A stretch of 64,000 nt of DNA from Candidatus Korarchaeum sp. (GTDB lineage Archaea > Korarchaeota > Korarchaeia > Korarchaeales > Korarchaeaceae): NCBI GenBank assembly GCA_020833055.1, contig JAJHQZ010000001.1:237141-301140 (forward strand). The letters run 5' to 3'. Positions 52,893 to 61,019 of this stretch are shown piece by piece. Under the pieces are notes generated by a model. That model did not search any database. It was not told the origin of the DNA and saw nothing but the letters and a program-made list of their open reading frames with translations. The translations under genes were made by a program, and so were the position numbers. Every line of letters starts with the position of its first letter. Within the stretch, counting starts at the first letter, position 1.

Positions 52893-53516
52893 ATGCGTAT
52901 AGAAGCAGCTCAGAAAGTAAGGATAAAGGAGTTACTCGCTGGTGAGTTTGAGGAAGTCTCGGTAGATGGTACTAGGTACTTCAGGCTCCCTTGGGGGAGC
53001 GTATCGAGAGTTAGGATAATGGGACTAGTGCTCGATTCGAGCATGAAGGAAGATGGATCATTCGCTACGCTCGAGTTACATGATGGTACAGCATCTATTC
53101 AAGTTAAGGCGTGGGACGAGGATGTTAACTTACTCATGGATCCGGACACTGGCCGTATCTATGGGGCAGGATCCATAATAGATTTGATAGGTAAAGTGAA
53201 AAGCTGGAAGGATTCTATATATCTATCTCCAATACTGGTAATTAAGGTACGCGACCCCAACGCTATTCTCCTGAGGGAACTCGAAATACTGAGGAGGGAG
53301 CTCAGATTGAGGGGTAAACCTAAGCTCAAGGATTCAAAAGAGGATATGAAAGTTATAATAAGGGCATTAAAGGATTTAGGTCCTCTCTCAGCTGAGGAGA
53401 TAGCGGATCTCCTCAAGGAGGAAGTAGAGGATGTGAGGAAGTTGTTAGGTGAGATGGTGACATCAGGCTTATTATATGAGAGCGGAGGTAAATACAGTTA
53501 CGTCGGCCAAAGGTGA
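52893..53516 (+). CDS. RPA32-like OB-fold plus winged-helix protein
   Basis: A 207-residue protein. The N-terminal half is an OB fold (VSRVRIMGLVLDSSMKED, ATLELHDGTASIQVKAWDED, IDLIGKVKSWKDSIYLSPIL). A linker follows, then a C-terminal winged helix (VIIRALKDLGPLSAEEIADL to YSYVGQR). This is the layout of eukaryotic RPA32, suggesting a single-strand DNA-binding subunit. It heads a run of translation factor genes, with aIF2-beta five bases downstream. ATG 52893 or GTG 52890 could start. Confidence 0.78.
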   Translation: MRIEAAQKVRIKELLAGEFEEVSVDGTRYFRLPWGSVSRVRIMGLVLDSSMKEDGSFATLELHDGTASIQVKAWDEDVNLLMDPDTGRIYGAGSIIDLIGKVKSWKDSIYLSPILVIKVRDPNAILLRELEILRRELRLRGKPKLKDSKEDMKVIIRALKDLGPLSAEEIADLLKEEVEDVRKLLGEMVTSGLLYESGGKYSYVGQR

Positions 53517-53520
53517 TAAG

Positions 53521-53943
53521 ATGTCCACGAGGGAGGAGTACATCCAGATGCTGAAGGAAGCAAGGAGCAAGCTCCCCGTACTAATAACGAGTGGGGAGAG
53601 GTTCGTACCGCCCAGAGCCTTGATAACGATAGAGGGGAGGCAGACTCATATAGTGAACTTCAAGGAGATCGCTACTGCCCTGAACAGGGACCCGAAGATG
53701 ATAGCGAGGTTCCTCTCAAAGGAGCTCGGATCACCCTACTTCCTCACTGAAGGCGATAGGAAGCTCATACTCAGTAGGAAGATAGATCCGAAGCAAGTTG
53801 AGAACAGGTTAGATAAATTCATTAAGGTGTACGTGACGTGTCCTCACTGCGGGAGGCCTGATACCACTATAACTAAAGTGAAGAAAGCTTGGATACTCAG
53901 ATGTCAGGCCTGCGGCGCTGAGACCCCTATCCCCAAGTTGTGA
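53521..53943 (+). CDS. Translation initiation factor aIF2 beta
   Basis: A 140-residue subunit of the initiator-tRNA carrier aIF2. Seen: the alpha-beta core with NFKEIATALNRDPKMIARFL, YFLTEGDRKLILSRKID, and a C-terminal zinc ribbon CPHCGRPDTTITKV with CQACGAE. ATG 53521 follows AGGTGATAAG; an upstream in-frame ATG at 53476 lies inside the previous gene and is not needed. Confidence 0.93.
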   Translation: MSTREEYIQMLKEARSKLPVLITSGERFVPPRALITIEGRQTHIVNFKEIATALNRDPKMIARFLSKELGSPYFLTEGDRKLILSRKIDPKQVENRLDKFIKVYVTCPHCGRPDTTITKVKKAWILRCQACGAETPIPKL

Positions 53944-53952
53944 GGTGATCGC

Positions 53953-54303
53953 TTGTCGAAGAGAAGGGGAAATAGGGAGGAAGCGGAGAGATCTCTAGAC
54001 GCTGAGATGGAGGAGCTTCTACCTGCAGATGAACTAGAAGTATTCGGGAGAGTCTTGGAACCGTTGGGAAAGGGGCACTTCAGGGTTGAATGCATAGATA
54101 ACTCAGTGAGGGTGTGCAGAGTTAGGGGGAAGCTCAGAGGGAGAAGGGCTTGGATCAAGAGGGGAGATGTAGTGCTAGTATCTCTCTGGCCATTTCAGAG
54201 GACTAAGGGGGATATAGTAGTCAGGTACGATAGGCAGCAAGTGGAGTGGCTGATAGAGAAAGGTTACATACCACAAGACTGGGCGACTCTAGAGGAGGGC
54301 TGA
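53953..54303 (+). CDS. Translation initiation factor aIF1A
   Basis: A 116-residue OB-fold factor. Seen: the basic N-tail MSKRRGNREE, then EVFGRVLEPLGKGHFRVECI, CRVRGKLRGRRAWIKRGDVV, and the C-terminal WLIEKGYIPQDW. The start is TTG 53953, preceded by GAGGTGATCGC. It works with aIF2 on the small subunit. It overlaps nothing, and the Rio1 gene starts two bases after its stop. Confidence 0.93.
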   Translation: MSKRRGNREEAERSLDAEMEELLPADELEVFGRVLEPLGKGHFRVECIDNSVRVCRVRGKLRGRRAWIKRGDVVLVSLWPFQRTKGDIVVRYDRQQVEWLIEKGYIPQDWATLEEG

Positions 54304-54305
54304 TC

Positions 54306-55109
54306 TTGGGCTATGAAGATATCGAGGAGAGGATAGAGAGGGCTTTAGAGAGGGGAGAGAAGAGGATAAAGGATGAGGAGTATTACGAAGTTAAGCAACT
54401 GGTTTTCGATGAGAGGACCGTGAGAAATCTCCTGAAGTTATTCAATAAGGGAGTGATAGACGATTTAACTTGGATCGTGAGCGCGGGTAAGGAGTCTGTC
54501 GTCCTAGCTGGGAGGGGAGTGGGTATCGAGCTCGCTATCAAGATACACAGAGTTTACACGGCTAATTTCAAGAGATACCTAGATTATATGGATTATAGAT
54601 TTCCAATTGTAAGAGATAAAGAGAAACTTATTTATTTATGGGCGAAGAAAGAATTTAGAAATTTGAAGAGAATGGCAGAGGGAGGTGTCAAGGTCCCCAA
54701 GCCAGTAGATATAGCTGGTAATATAGTGGTGATGGAGTTCATAGGTGAGGATGCGACACCAGCCCCCCTACTCAAGGACTTAGAGGAATTGGAGAGCCCT
54801 AAGGGGCTGAGAGATGCTATACTGGAGGACGTGAGGAGATGCTACGTGAAAGCAGGACTCGTTCATGGAGATCTCAGCGAATACAACATAATTTATTGGA
54901 AAAACTCACATTGGATCATAGATGTTTCTCAAGCAGTTGTAACAGAGCATCCTATGTCCTATTCCCTCCTCATAAGGGATCTAGAGAGAGTGATAATGTT
55001 CTTTAAGAGGAGGTATGGGATAGATTCGACAGATCCTAAGGAGCTCGCTGATGGTATAGTGAAGGAGAGGGGATCCCGATTTGAAGGAGATAAGGATACT
55101 GATACCTAG
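54306..55109 (+). CDS. Rio1 family serine kinase/ATPase
   Basis: A 267-residue atypical kinase of small-subunit maturation. Seen: an N-terminal helical region, GKESVVLAGRGVGIELAIKI (P-loop-like and ATP Lys), NIVVMEFIGED, the catalytic LVHGDLSEYNIIYW (about 190-203) and the metal motif IIDVSQAV. TTG 54306 follows GAGGAGGG. Bases 54601-54680 are strikingly AT-rich and use different codons from the rest of the gene. Overlap with the KH gene is 29 bases. Confidence 0.9.
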   Translation: MGYEDIEERIERALERGEKRIKDEEYYEVKQLVFDERTVRNLLKLFNKGVIDDLTWIVSAGKESVVLAGRGVGIELAIKIHRVYTANFKRYLDYMDYRFPIVRDKEKLIYLWAKKEFRNLKRMAEGGVKVPKPVDIAGNIVVMEFIGEDATPAPLLKDLEELESPKGLRDAILEDVRRCYVKAGLVHGDLSEYNIIYWKNSHWIIDVSQAVVTEHPMSYSLLIRDLERVIMFFKRRYGIDSTDPKELADGIVKERGSRFEGDKDTDT

Positions 55110-55668
55110 GGAGAGGATAGGAGTACTGATAGGTAAGAAGGGGGTCACTAAAGCTAAGATAGAGGAATTGACAGGCTCCAAGATAGATGTAGATAGCTCC
55201 TCGGGAGAGGTCGTGCTCAGATTTCCCGAGCAGTTAGAGGACCCTCTCCTACCTATGAAGCTAGAATCCGTCGTTAGAGCGATAGGCAGGGGGTTTAATC
55301 CAGAGGTAGCGATCAAGTTACTCGAGGACGATTATGTACTCGAAGTATTGGACATAAGGAGGTTCGTCGGGGAGACTAAGAACGCACTGACTAGGATGAG
55401 GGGTAGGATAATAGGGGAGAAGGGGAAAGCTAAGAAGTATATTGAGGAGAGGACTAATACGAAGATATCTGTCTATGGGCATACTGTATCAATAATAGGG
55501 AGGACTTATGATGTGATAGCTGCTAGGGAGGCGATAATCTCCTTACTGGAGGGTTCGATGCACTCGACTGCTTATAGGCTCATGGAGAGGAAGATAGCTG
55601 AGATGAGTAAGAGAGCGATAATGGATGAGCTTATGCTCGAGAAAGCATTGAAAGAGGAGAAGGAATGA
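55081..55668 (+). CDS. KH-domain protein, Dim2/Krr1-like
   Basis: A 195-residue protein with two KH domains. Seen: IPRERIGVLIGKKGVTKAKI (about 8-27) and GRIIGEKGKAKKYIEERTNT (about 102-121), followed by a helical tail. Archaeal Dim2-like proteins bind the 16S 3' end and aIF2 and assist ribosome maturation, which fits the neighbouring aIF2-beta, aIF1A and Rio1 genes. The start is TTG 55081 inside the rio1 end. Confidence 0.9.
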   Translation: MKEIRILIPRERIGVLIGKKGVTKAKIEELTGSKIDVDSSSGEVVLRFPEQLEDPLLPMKLESVVRAIGRGFNPEVAIKLLEDDYVLEVLDIRRFVGETKNALTRMRGRIIGEKGKAKKYIEERTNTKISVYGHTVSIIGRTYDVIAAREAIISLLEGSMHSTAYRLMERKIAEMSKRAIMDELMLEKALKEEKE

Positions 55669-55683
55669 TTCGAGGGTGGGCTA

Positions 55684-57222
55684 ATGAGTGGGAAGGTTAA
55701 GCTAGAGGAGATAAGTGCAGCGGATTTCTTCTATAGGAACAGATCCCTAGCGGGATTCGATAATCCAGTGAGGGCGACTTACACAATAATCAGGGAACTC
55801 GTCGAGAACTCATTGGATGCTGTAGAACTAGCGGGTAGATCTCCTAAGGTACTGGTAGTGATGAAGGAGGAGAGGGAGGGAGGGGAAGAGAACCTCCCAT
55901 GGTACAGGATAAAAGTCGCTGATAACGGAATAGGGATGGATCCGGAGGAGATACCTCTAGCCTTCGGCAGAGTTTTCGTGAGTTCTAAGTATAGGCTAAT
56001 TCAGAGTAGGGGTACTTTCGGTCTAGGTGGGACTATGGCACTTCTATACGGTCAGATCACAACGAATATGCCCTTTAAGATAACATCAGCTAAGGAGGGG
56101 GAGCCGATCTACGAGTTGACGATGATGATAGATATAAAGAAGAACGAGCCGATAATATTAGATAAGAGGGTAAAGGGTATCTCAAGGAAGTCCTTCACGA
56201 TAGTAGAATCGACTTTCGAGGGAAACTATCCTAGAGCTAAGAGGAAGATAATAGATTACTTACAGCAGACGGCTATAGTAGTGCCCTATATCTCGATAGT
56301 TTTCATGGACCCCGAGGGTCACTTATACATATTCCCTAGGAGCACTGAGAAGATACCGCCCAGGCCCAAAGAAGCACTATTCCATCCAAAGGGGGTGGAT
56401 CTAGAGTTGCTTCAGAGACTCCTCAACTCAACGAGGACTAAGAGTTTAGAGTCCTTTCTCGTGACGCACTTCCAGAGAGTAGGGAAGAAGACAGCTAATG
56501 AAGTCCTTAAAATAGCTGGAATTCCTCCTGATAAGAGACCATCCGATCTAACTGATGAAGATATAAGGAAGCTCTATGAAGCGCTTAGGAGCTATAAGGG
56601 ATTCCTGCCACCTGATCCGAGCGTGCTCTCCCCTCTAGGTGAGGAACTCTTTGAATCAGGGATAAGGAAGGAGTTACAACCGGAGTTCGTTAAAGCGATT
56701 CAGAGACCACCATCCGTTTATGAGGCCCATCCTTTCATAGTGGAAGTCGCGATAGCATACGGAGGTTTGATAAAGCCTACGGGAGATATACAGTTATATA
56801 GATACGCTAACAAGATACCTCTGCTCTATGATGCTTCAAGCGATGTCTCCTATCAAGTCATCAAGAGGATAGATTGGAGTATATATGGGATAAAGAACCC
56901 TGAAGATGAGCCAATCGCTTTCTTCGTTCATATAGTATCTACTAAGGTCCCATTCAAGACTGTAGGCAAGGAGTTCATAGCGAACGTGCCTGAAGTCGCT
57001 AGGGAAATAGAACTGGGTCTCAGAGGGTGCGCTAGAGAACTTAGATTATATCTCGGGAGGAAGAGAAGAAAGGAGATGTTATTAAAGAGATATGAGCTCT
57101 TCAAAATGTATTATGAGCTGATATCCTGGACTCTAGAGGAGATGATAGGGGAGAGACCCCCCATTGAGAACTTGATATGGAGGATAAAGGAGGGCTTGGG
57201 TGATGAGGATGAGCGTGGATGA
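55684..57222 (+). CDS. top6B: DNA topoisomerase VI subunit B
   Basis: A 512-residue GHKL ATPase subunit. Seen: FDNPVRATYTIIRELVENSL with the ATP Glu and Asn, VADNGIGMDPEEI, GTFGLGGTMALLYGQ, an H2TH region, and the transducer domain with KEFIANVPEV. It drives strand passage with subunit A encoded next. It is transcribed with the upstream translation genes. Confidence 0.95.
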   Translation: MSGKVKLEEISAADFFYRNRSLAGFDNPVRATYTIIRELVENSLDAVELAGRSPKVLVVMKEEREGGEENLPWYRIKVADNGIGMDPEEIPLAFGRVFVSSKYRLIQSRGTFGLGGTMALLYGQITTNMPFKITSAKEGEPIYELTMMIDIKKNEPIILDKRVKGISRKSFTIVESTFEGNYPRAKRKIIDYLQQTAIVVPYISIVFMDPEGHLYIFPRSTEKIPPRPKEALFHPKGVDLELLQRLLNSTRTKSLESFLVTHFQRVGKKTANEVLKIAGIPPDKRPSDLTDEDIRKLYEALRSYKGFLPPDPSVLSPLGEELFESGIRKELQPEFVKAIQRPPSVYEAHPFIVEVAIAYGGLIKPTGDIQLYRYANKIPLLYDASSDVSYQVIKRIDWSIYGIKNPEDEPIAFFVHIVSTKVPFKTVGKEFIANVPEVAREIELGLRGCARELRLYLGRKRRKEMLLKRYELFKMYYELISWTLEEMIGERPPIENLIWRIKEGLGDEDERG

Positions 57223-58309
57223 TGTCAAGTCGAGAGTTCTTGAGGTAGCTAGGGAGGTCGCGGAAGCGATAAAGGAGGGGAAGTTCCCGGAATTGGAATA
57301 TCCCCCCAACACTCAGAGGAATATAGTTTTCGATGAGAGAGTGGGTTATATATTCAAGCCTACTTTCTACGGGAAGATAAAGGGCTCCCACTCTAAGAGC
57401 TTGAAGACATTAGCTGGAGTACTTTACGGTATGAGTAGAGCATTAGATCACTTAGAGAATGGATTGACGATGACTAAGAGGGACTTCTACTATCTACATA
57501 AGGTGGAGAAACTCAAGGGGACGCTCTTCCCTGAGGATCAGAGGGAGACCGATGCTAGGATTATACTCATGGAACTGATCCTCGGGATGCCCAGGGAAGC
57601 ATTCTCCATAACTAGCGACCCTAGAGGATGGATATATGGTGATATAGAGCTTATTGATAGATCTGGGAGAGTGCTGAAGGCAGATCAAGTCGGTGAGATG
57701 GGATACTCAGTTCCCCCGAGGCCTGAGAATATAAAGTTCAAGAGGATAGGGGTGAAGGCCGTGGTAGCTGTCGAGAAAGTCGGACCCGCTAAGAACATGA
57801 TAGAGCTAGGCATACCCGAGGAGAAGAAGATAGCTATAGCCATATTACAGGGACAAGCTTCGAGGAGCATGAGGAGATTCCTCAGGATGCTCTCAGATGA
57901 GGGGGTTCCGCTGGCAGTACTGACCGACTTATCCCCTTGGTCTCTCAGGATAGCTGCTACTGTCATATATAATAGTATAAACTCCGCTCATATACCTCAC
58001 CTAGCTACACCGGAAGCGAGGTTCATAGGGATATTGACGAGAGATGTAGAAGAGGGGTTCTTCAAGGATTATAAATTCGCTTTAGAGCCCTTGACTCAAG
58101 CAGATTATAAAGCTGCTCTAGATAATAAATCCCTTCCAAACCTCCAGAACGAATTCTGGCAGAGGGAGAATGATTGGTTCCTCCAAAATAGGAAGAAAGC
58201 TGAGCTGGAGATATTTAAGGCGATGAGCCCCTCAGCCAAGACCCTGAAGGAGTACTTCATCAAGTACCTCAGTGAGAAGTTAGAGCAGCACTTGGGCGTG
58301 AGTATATGA
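57203..58309 (+). CDS. top6A: DNA topoisomerase VI subunit A, with altered Toprim acidic motif
   Basis: A 368-residue Spo11-type DNA-cleaving subunit. Seen: the winged-helix catalytic Tyr in TKRDFYYLHK (about 95-104), the Toprim Glu in VVAVEKVGPAKN, and GQASRSMRRFLR. The Toprim DxD position reads LTDLSPWSLRI, with Ser (codon 57932-57934) in place of the second Asp that usually binds Mg. ATG 57203 follows GGAGGG by seven bases and lies within the end of top6B. Confidence 0.93.
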   Translation: MRMSVDDVKSRVLEVAREVAEAIKEGKFPELEYPPNTQRNIVFDERVGYIFKPTFYGKIKGSHSKSLKTLAGVLYGMSRALDHLENGLTMTKRDFYYLHKVEKLKGTLFPEDQRETDARIILMELILGMPREAFSITSDPRGWIYGDIELIDRSGRVLKADQVGEMGYSVPPRPENIKFKRIGVKAVVAVEKVGPAKNMIELGIPEEKKIAIAILQGQASRSMRRFLRMLSDEGVPLAVLTDLSPWSLRIAATVIYNSINSAHIPHLATPEARFIGILTRDVEEGFFKDYKFALEPLTQADYKAALDNKSLPNLQNEFWQRENDWFLQNRKKAELEIFKAMSPSAKTLKEYFIKYLSEKLEQHLGVSI

Positions 58310-58344
58310 ACAAGATTTTTATTTGGGTATCTCTAAAATCACTT

Positions 58345-58422
58345 GCTCCGGTGGTGTAGCCCGGTCAAGCATAGGGGCCTTTCGAGCCCCAGACCCGGGT
58401 TCAAATCCCGGCCGGAGCACCA
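58345..58422 (+). tRNA. tRNA-Glu(TTC), CCA apparently encoded
   Basis: Acceptor GCTCCGG pairs with CCGGAGC. The anticodon stem GGGGC/GCCCC encloses CTTTCGA (anticodon TTC). The T arm has CCGGG-TTCAAAT-CCCGG. Discriminator A at 58419 is followed by CCA, then at once by tRNA-Leu. The other tRNAs here lack encoded CCA, so this may be chance. Confidence 0.92.
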
Positions 58423-58509
58423 GCGGGGGTTGCCGAGCCAGGTCCAAGGCGCCGGATTCAGGGTCCGGTGGGCGTCAGGCCCGCGTGGGTTCAAATCCCA
58501 CCCCCCGCA
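58423..58509 (+). tRNA. tRNA-Leu(CAG)
   Basis: Acceptor GCGGGGG pairs with CCCCCGC. The anticodon stem CCGGA/TCCGG encloses TTCAGGG (anticodon CAG). A long class II variable arm and T arm GTGGG/CCCAC are present. Discriminator A. It directly follows tRNA-Glu with no spacer. Confidence 0.93.
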
Positions 58510-58751
58510 TCCTCTCTTTGATACTCCTTATGGTCATGAGGACTTTCTTTAATTTCATAGTAATTCATCTGGAGCTCTCCGGGAGAAGAGAGATTCATGG
58601 AATATTCACTCTAAAATGCTATTAGAGCGTCTCAACTAACTCAGAACCTTAGATAACGAATCCCGGCTTTGTACGCATAGGCTAGCTAAAGAGGAGTGAA
58701 GTACGACGCATCTCCGCCGATTTCTATGCAAGTTAATGTCTAAAGATAGAT

Positions 58752-59861
58752 TCATTCAGCTCTTTCAGAAGATTCCTTTAAAATCCTATTCAGGGCTGGA
58801 TTGAGCTCCACGATCTTCGTCTTCCCTTGAGATAACCTCCTCACGAACCCCATCGAGTCCAGCCTCTTGAGGACCCTCGAGACCTTGCTCTTTGAGAACC
58901 CAGTGAGTTCAGGGAGGTCCTTTTGCTCGATCTTCCCATTATTCCTGAATATTATGTCTATTACATCCCTCTCATCCTTATCTAGCTTCTCCAATGCCTC
59001 CTCGATTCTAGCTAATGTCTCCTCATCGTATCCCTCTTCCGAGATACTGATAGGGATGACTCTGCCCTGCCTCCTCATCAGGAAGAGGGAGGCAACAAAA
59101 GTTATACTCGCTGTGATAGCATTCGAGATTACGAGCGGGAATATAAAGCCCATCATATCCTGTTGAAGGGGTCCGGTAGTGAGGTTAAATCTTTGAGGTG
59201 AGATCTGGTCGATGATCTTAAACTCGAGGACGAAGTCCCATCCCCCTCCCCTAGGGCTAGGGAAAGGAATCCATATCGCTACGAGCCTCTCCGATAGGGG
59301 ATCCATACTCAGGGCACCATCCTGACTTATCTTCGTGACACCAGCGCCCTTAGGTAAGATAACTTCCATTACCGACTTGTTGTAGTTCAGTGTGATGTTA
59401 GGCTTATAGAACCTGTAAGCGAATCTATATGAATCATCGAACTTCGCTAAGGCCGTAGTTGGAGTGAGAGTGAAACTGAAGGATATGTTCCTCACAGTCC
59501 CTGCTTTCGGAATCTCATCTAAGTTCACCACTACTACATCTCCGAAGGATTCTGTGCTGACCCTATGAACTGATATGCCTTGGGATAACGCTTTTACTGA
59601 CGATATCCTCTTAGATGGATTCTCCATGGATATCCCTATCGGAATTATGGGGAAGATTATAGAACTCAAAGTCCCGCTGTAGTTCCTGGGGACGCTGAGC
59701 TCTGCGTTTACCGTTACCTTCACTGATGCGTTCTCAAATAGTTCAGCTATGACACTCATCCTAGTTATACTCGCTTCCTGAGGATCGGCTGATGTATCGA
59801 GTGTACTGACCAAAGTTAGTAGAAGCATTGTACACAATAGGACATTTGCTATTTGTTTCAT
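58752..59861 (-). CDS. Membrane sensor: exported domain, one TM helix, cytoplasmic winged helix
   Basis: A 369-residue protein with a signal peptide (about 5-24), a beta-rich ectodomain with N-x-S/T sequons, one membrane helix (about 236-258) followed by RRQGR, and a C-terminal winged helix with LPELTGFSKSKVSRVLKRLD. The winged helix closely parallels the one at the end of the 15422-16386 protein (LPGLTGFSKPKISRM), although the ectodomains differ. This layout suggests a membrane-bound one-component transcription regulator. Ligand and targets unknown. Confidence 0.78.
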   Translation of the reverse strand: MKQIANVLLCTMLLLTLVSTLDTSADPQEASITRMSVIAELFENASVKVTVNAELSVPRNYSGTLSSIIFPIIPIGISMENPSKRISSVKALSQGISVHRVSTESFGDVVVVNLDEIPKAGTVRNISFSFTLTPTTALAKFDDSYRFAYRFYKPNITLNYNKSVMEVILPKGAGVTKISQDGALSMDPLSERLVAIWIPFPSPRGGGWDFVLEFKIIDQISPQRFNLTTGPLQQDMMGFIFPLVISNAITASITFVASLFLMRRQGRVIPISISEEGYDEETLARIEEALEKLDKDERDVIDIIFRNNGKIEQKDLPELTGFSKSKVSRVLKRLDSMGFVRRLSQGKTKIVELNPALNRILKESSERAE

Positions 59862-59933
59862 GGACCCTCCTCCTTCACGAAATCTACCGATAGACTGTCA
59901 AGTAACTTTATTAATTTATCTCGGCTACAGTCG

Positions 59934-60365
59934 ATGGGTTCTGTGTTGAGGCCGAGGGAGCTGCTCGAAAGCCTTATAGAATGGAGAGATCTGATGAGAG
60001 CGAGAGCCTCTTCAGAGACAGCTGAAGTAGTAGTGGAAGGACCGAGAGATAAGGAAGCGCTCTCACTCCTCGGTATAAGGGCTAATTATACTTATGCCGG
60101 GAGTCTCTTGAGAGACCTGAGGGAGCTCGGAGAGGGGAGAGTTAAAGGGAAAACATTTATAATAATGACAGATTTTGATAAAGAAGGAATAAAAATGTAT
60201 GAAAAATTGAAAATAATTTTAACACAATATGGAGGGAATCTTGATGACGGACCTAGAAATGAGTATTTAAGGAGGGGGTTCCCCACGCTGATAGAGGAAT
60301 TGAGAGGGTTCCTAGAGAGGAGGTTCCCGGATTGGGATCTGATAGTAAGTTCTCACTCAGATTGA
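59934..60365 (+). CDS. UPF0292 Toprim-domain protein
   Basis: A 143-residue Toprim protein related to archaeal M5-like proteins. Seen: VVVEGPRDKEALSLLG with the catalytic Glu, IIMTDFDKEGIKMYEKL with the DxD, and DDGPRNEYLRRGFPTLIEEL. Function unproven. ATG 59934 is used; the longer upstream frame would run into the neighbouring gene's promoter. Bases 60157-60245 are abruptly AT-rich with unusual codons. Confidence 0.85.
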   Translation: MGSVLRPRELLESLIEWRDLMRARASSETAEVVVEGPRDKEALSLLGIRANYTYAGSLLRDLRELGEGRVKGKTFIIMTDFDKEGIKMYEKLKIILTQYGGNLDDGPRNEYLRRGFPTLIEELRGFLERRFPDWDLIVSSHSD

Positions 60366-60811
60366 TCCTTGAGGCTGAGGTATATCCAACGGAAGATGAG
60401 AAGAAGGTAATCCAAGCGATGAAGACAATAGTACCGTTCAGCGAGGAACTGGACGATGTAGAGATAGAAGAAGGTGAAATTAAGGTAATCAGAGTTACTA
60501 AAGATGGATACGAATCTCTATCAAAACTCAGGAATTCTTTCAGGAGCAATAGAATTTTAGATACTGCTAGGAGCTTACTACTATCTAAGAAAGGCGATCT
60601 CAGGCCGTTGAGGTTCCATAAACAAGCAGCTATGGTAGGCAGGGTCAGCTTAGTTGATAATGAGGAATTCTCCCCTCTAGGCGTGATAGTCCTCAGGATA
60701 TATTACGATGGGGATCCCCTAGTCCTAGCAGATTGGCTCGCTCCTAAGACAGAGAGAGGGAGGCCGGTGAATGAGGCCACTCTACAGGATCTACTCTACG
60801 GTAGAGGCTAG
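60362..60811 (+). CDS. UPF0201 family protein
   Basis: A 149-residue archaeal protein. Seen: ILEAEVYPTEDEKKVIQAMK at the start, LRNSFRSNRILDTARSLLL, and LAPKTERGRPVNE, matching UPF0201, a putative RNA-binding family. TTG 60362 overlaps the Toprim stop (TTGA) and gives the family's usual N-terminus; TTG 60332 is the alternative. Function unknown. Confidence 0.82.
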   Translation: MILEAEVYPTEDEKKVIQAMKTIVPFSEELDDVEIEEGEIKVIRVTKDGYESLSKLRNSFRSNRILDTARSLLLSKKGDLRPLRFHKQAAMVGRVSLVDNEEFSPLGVIVLRIYYDGDPLVLADWLAPKTERGRPVNEATLQDLLYGRG

Positions 60812-61019
60812 ATTACCACTTACTAAAGCTAATTTCGTGAGATTCAACTCATTTCTCCTCGGGACTCACCTTAGAAATCCGCTGAATTAACGCCCTAGAC
60901 TTTCGTTGAAGTAATTAGAGTTATTCCGCCAGATAAATCAAAAATGTTAACAGGATTATAGTTAATTGAGAGATCTCTGCATCACGGAGAGTCATGAATC
61001 ATTATTGATGTCTAGACGA

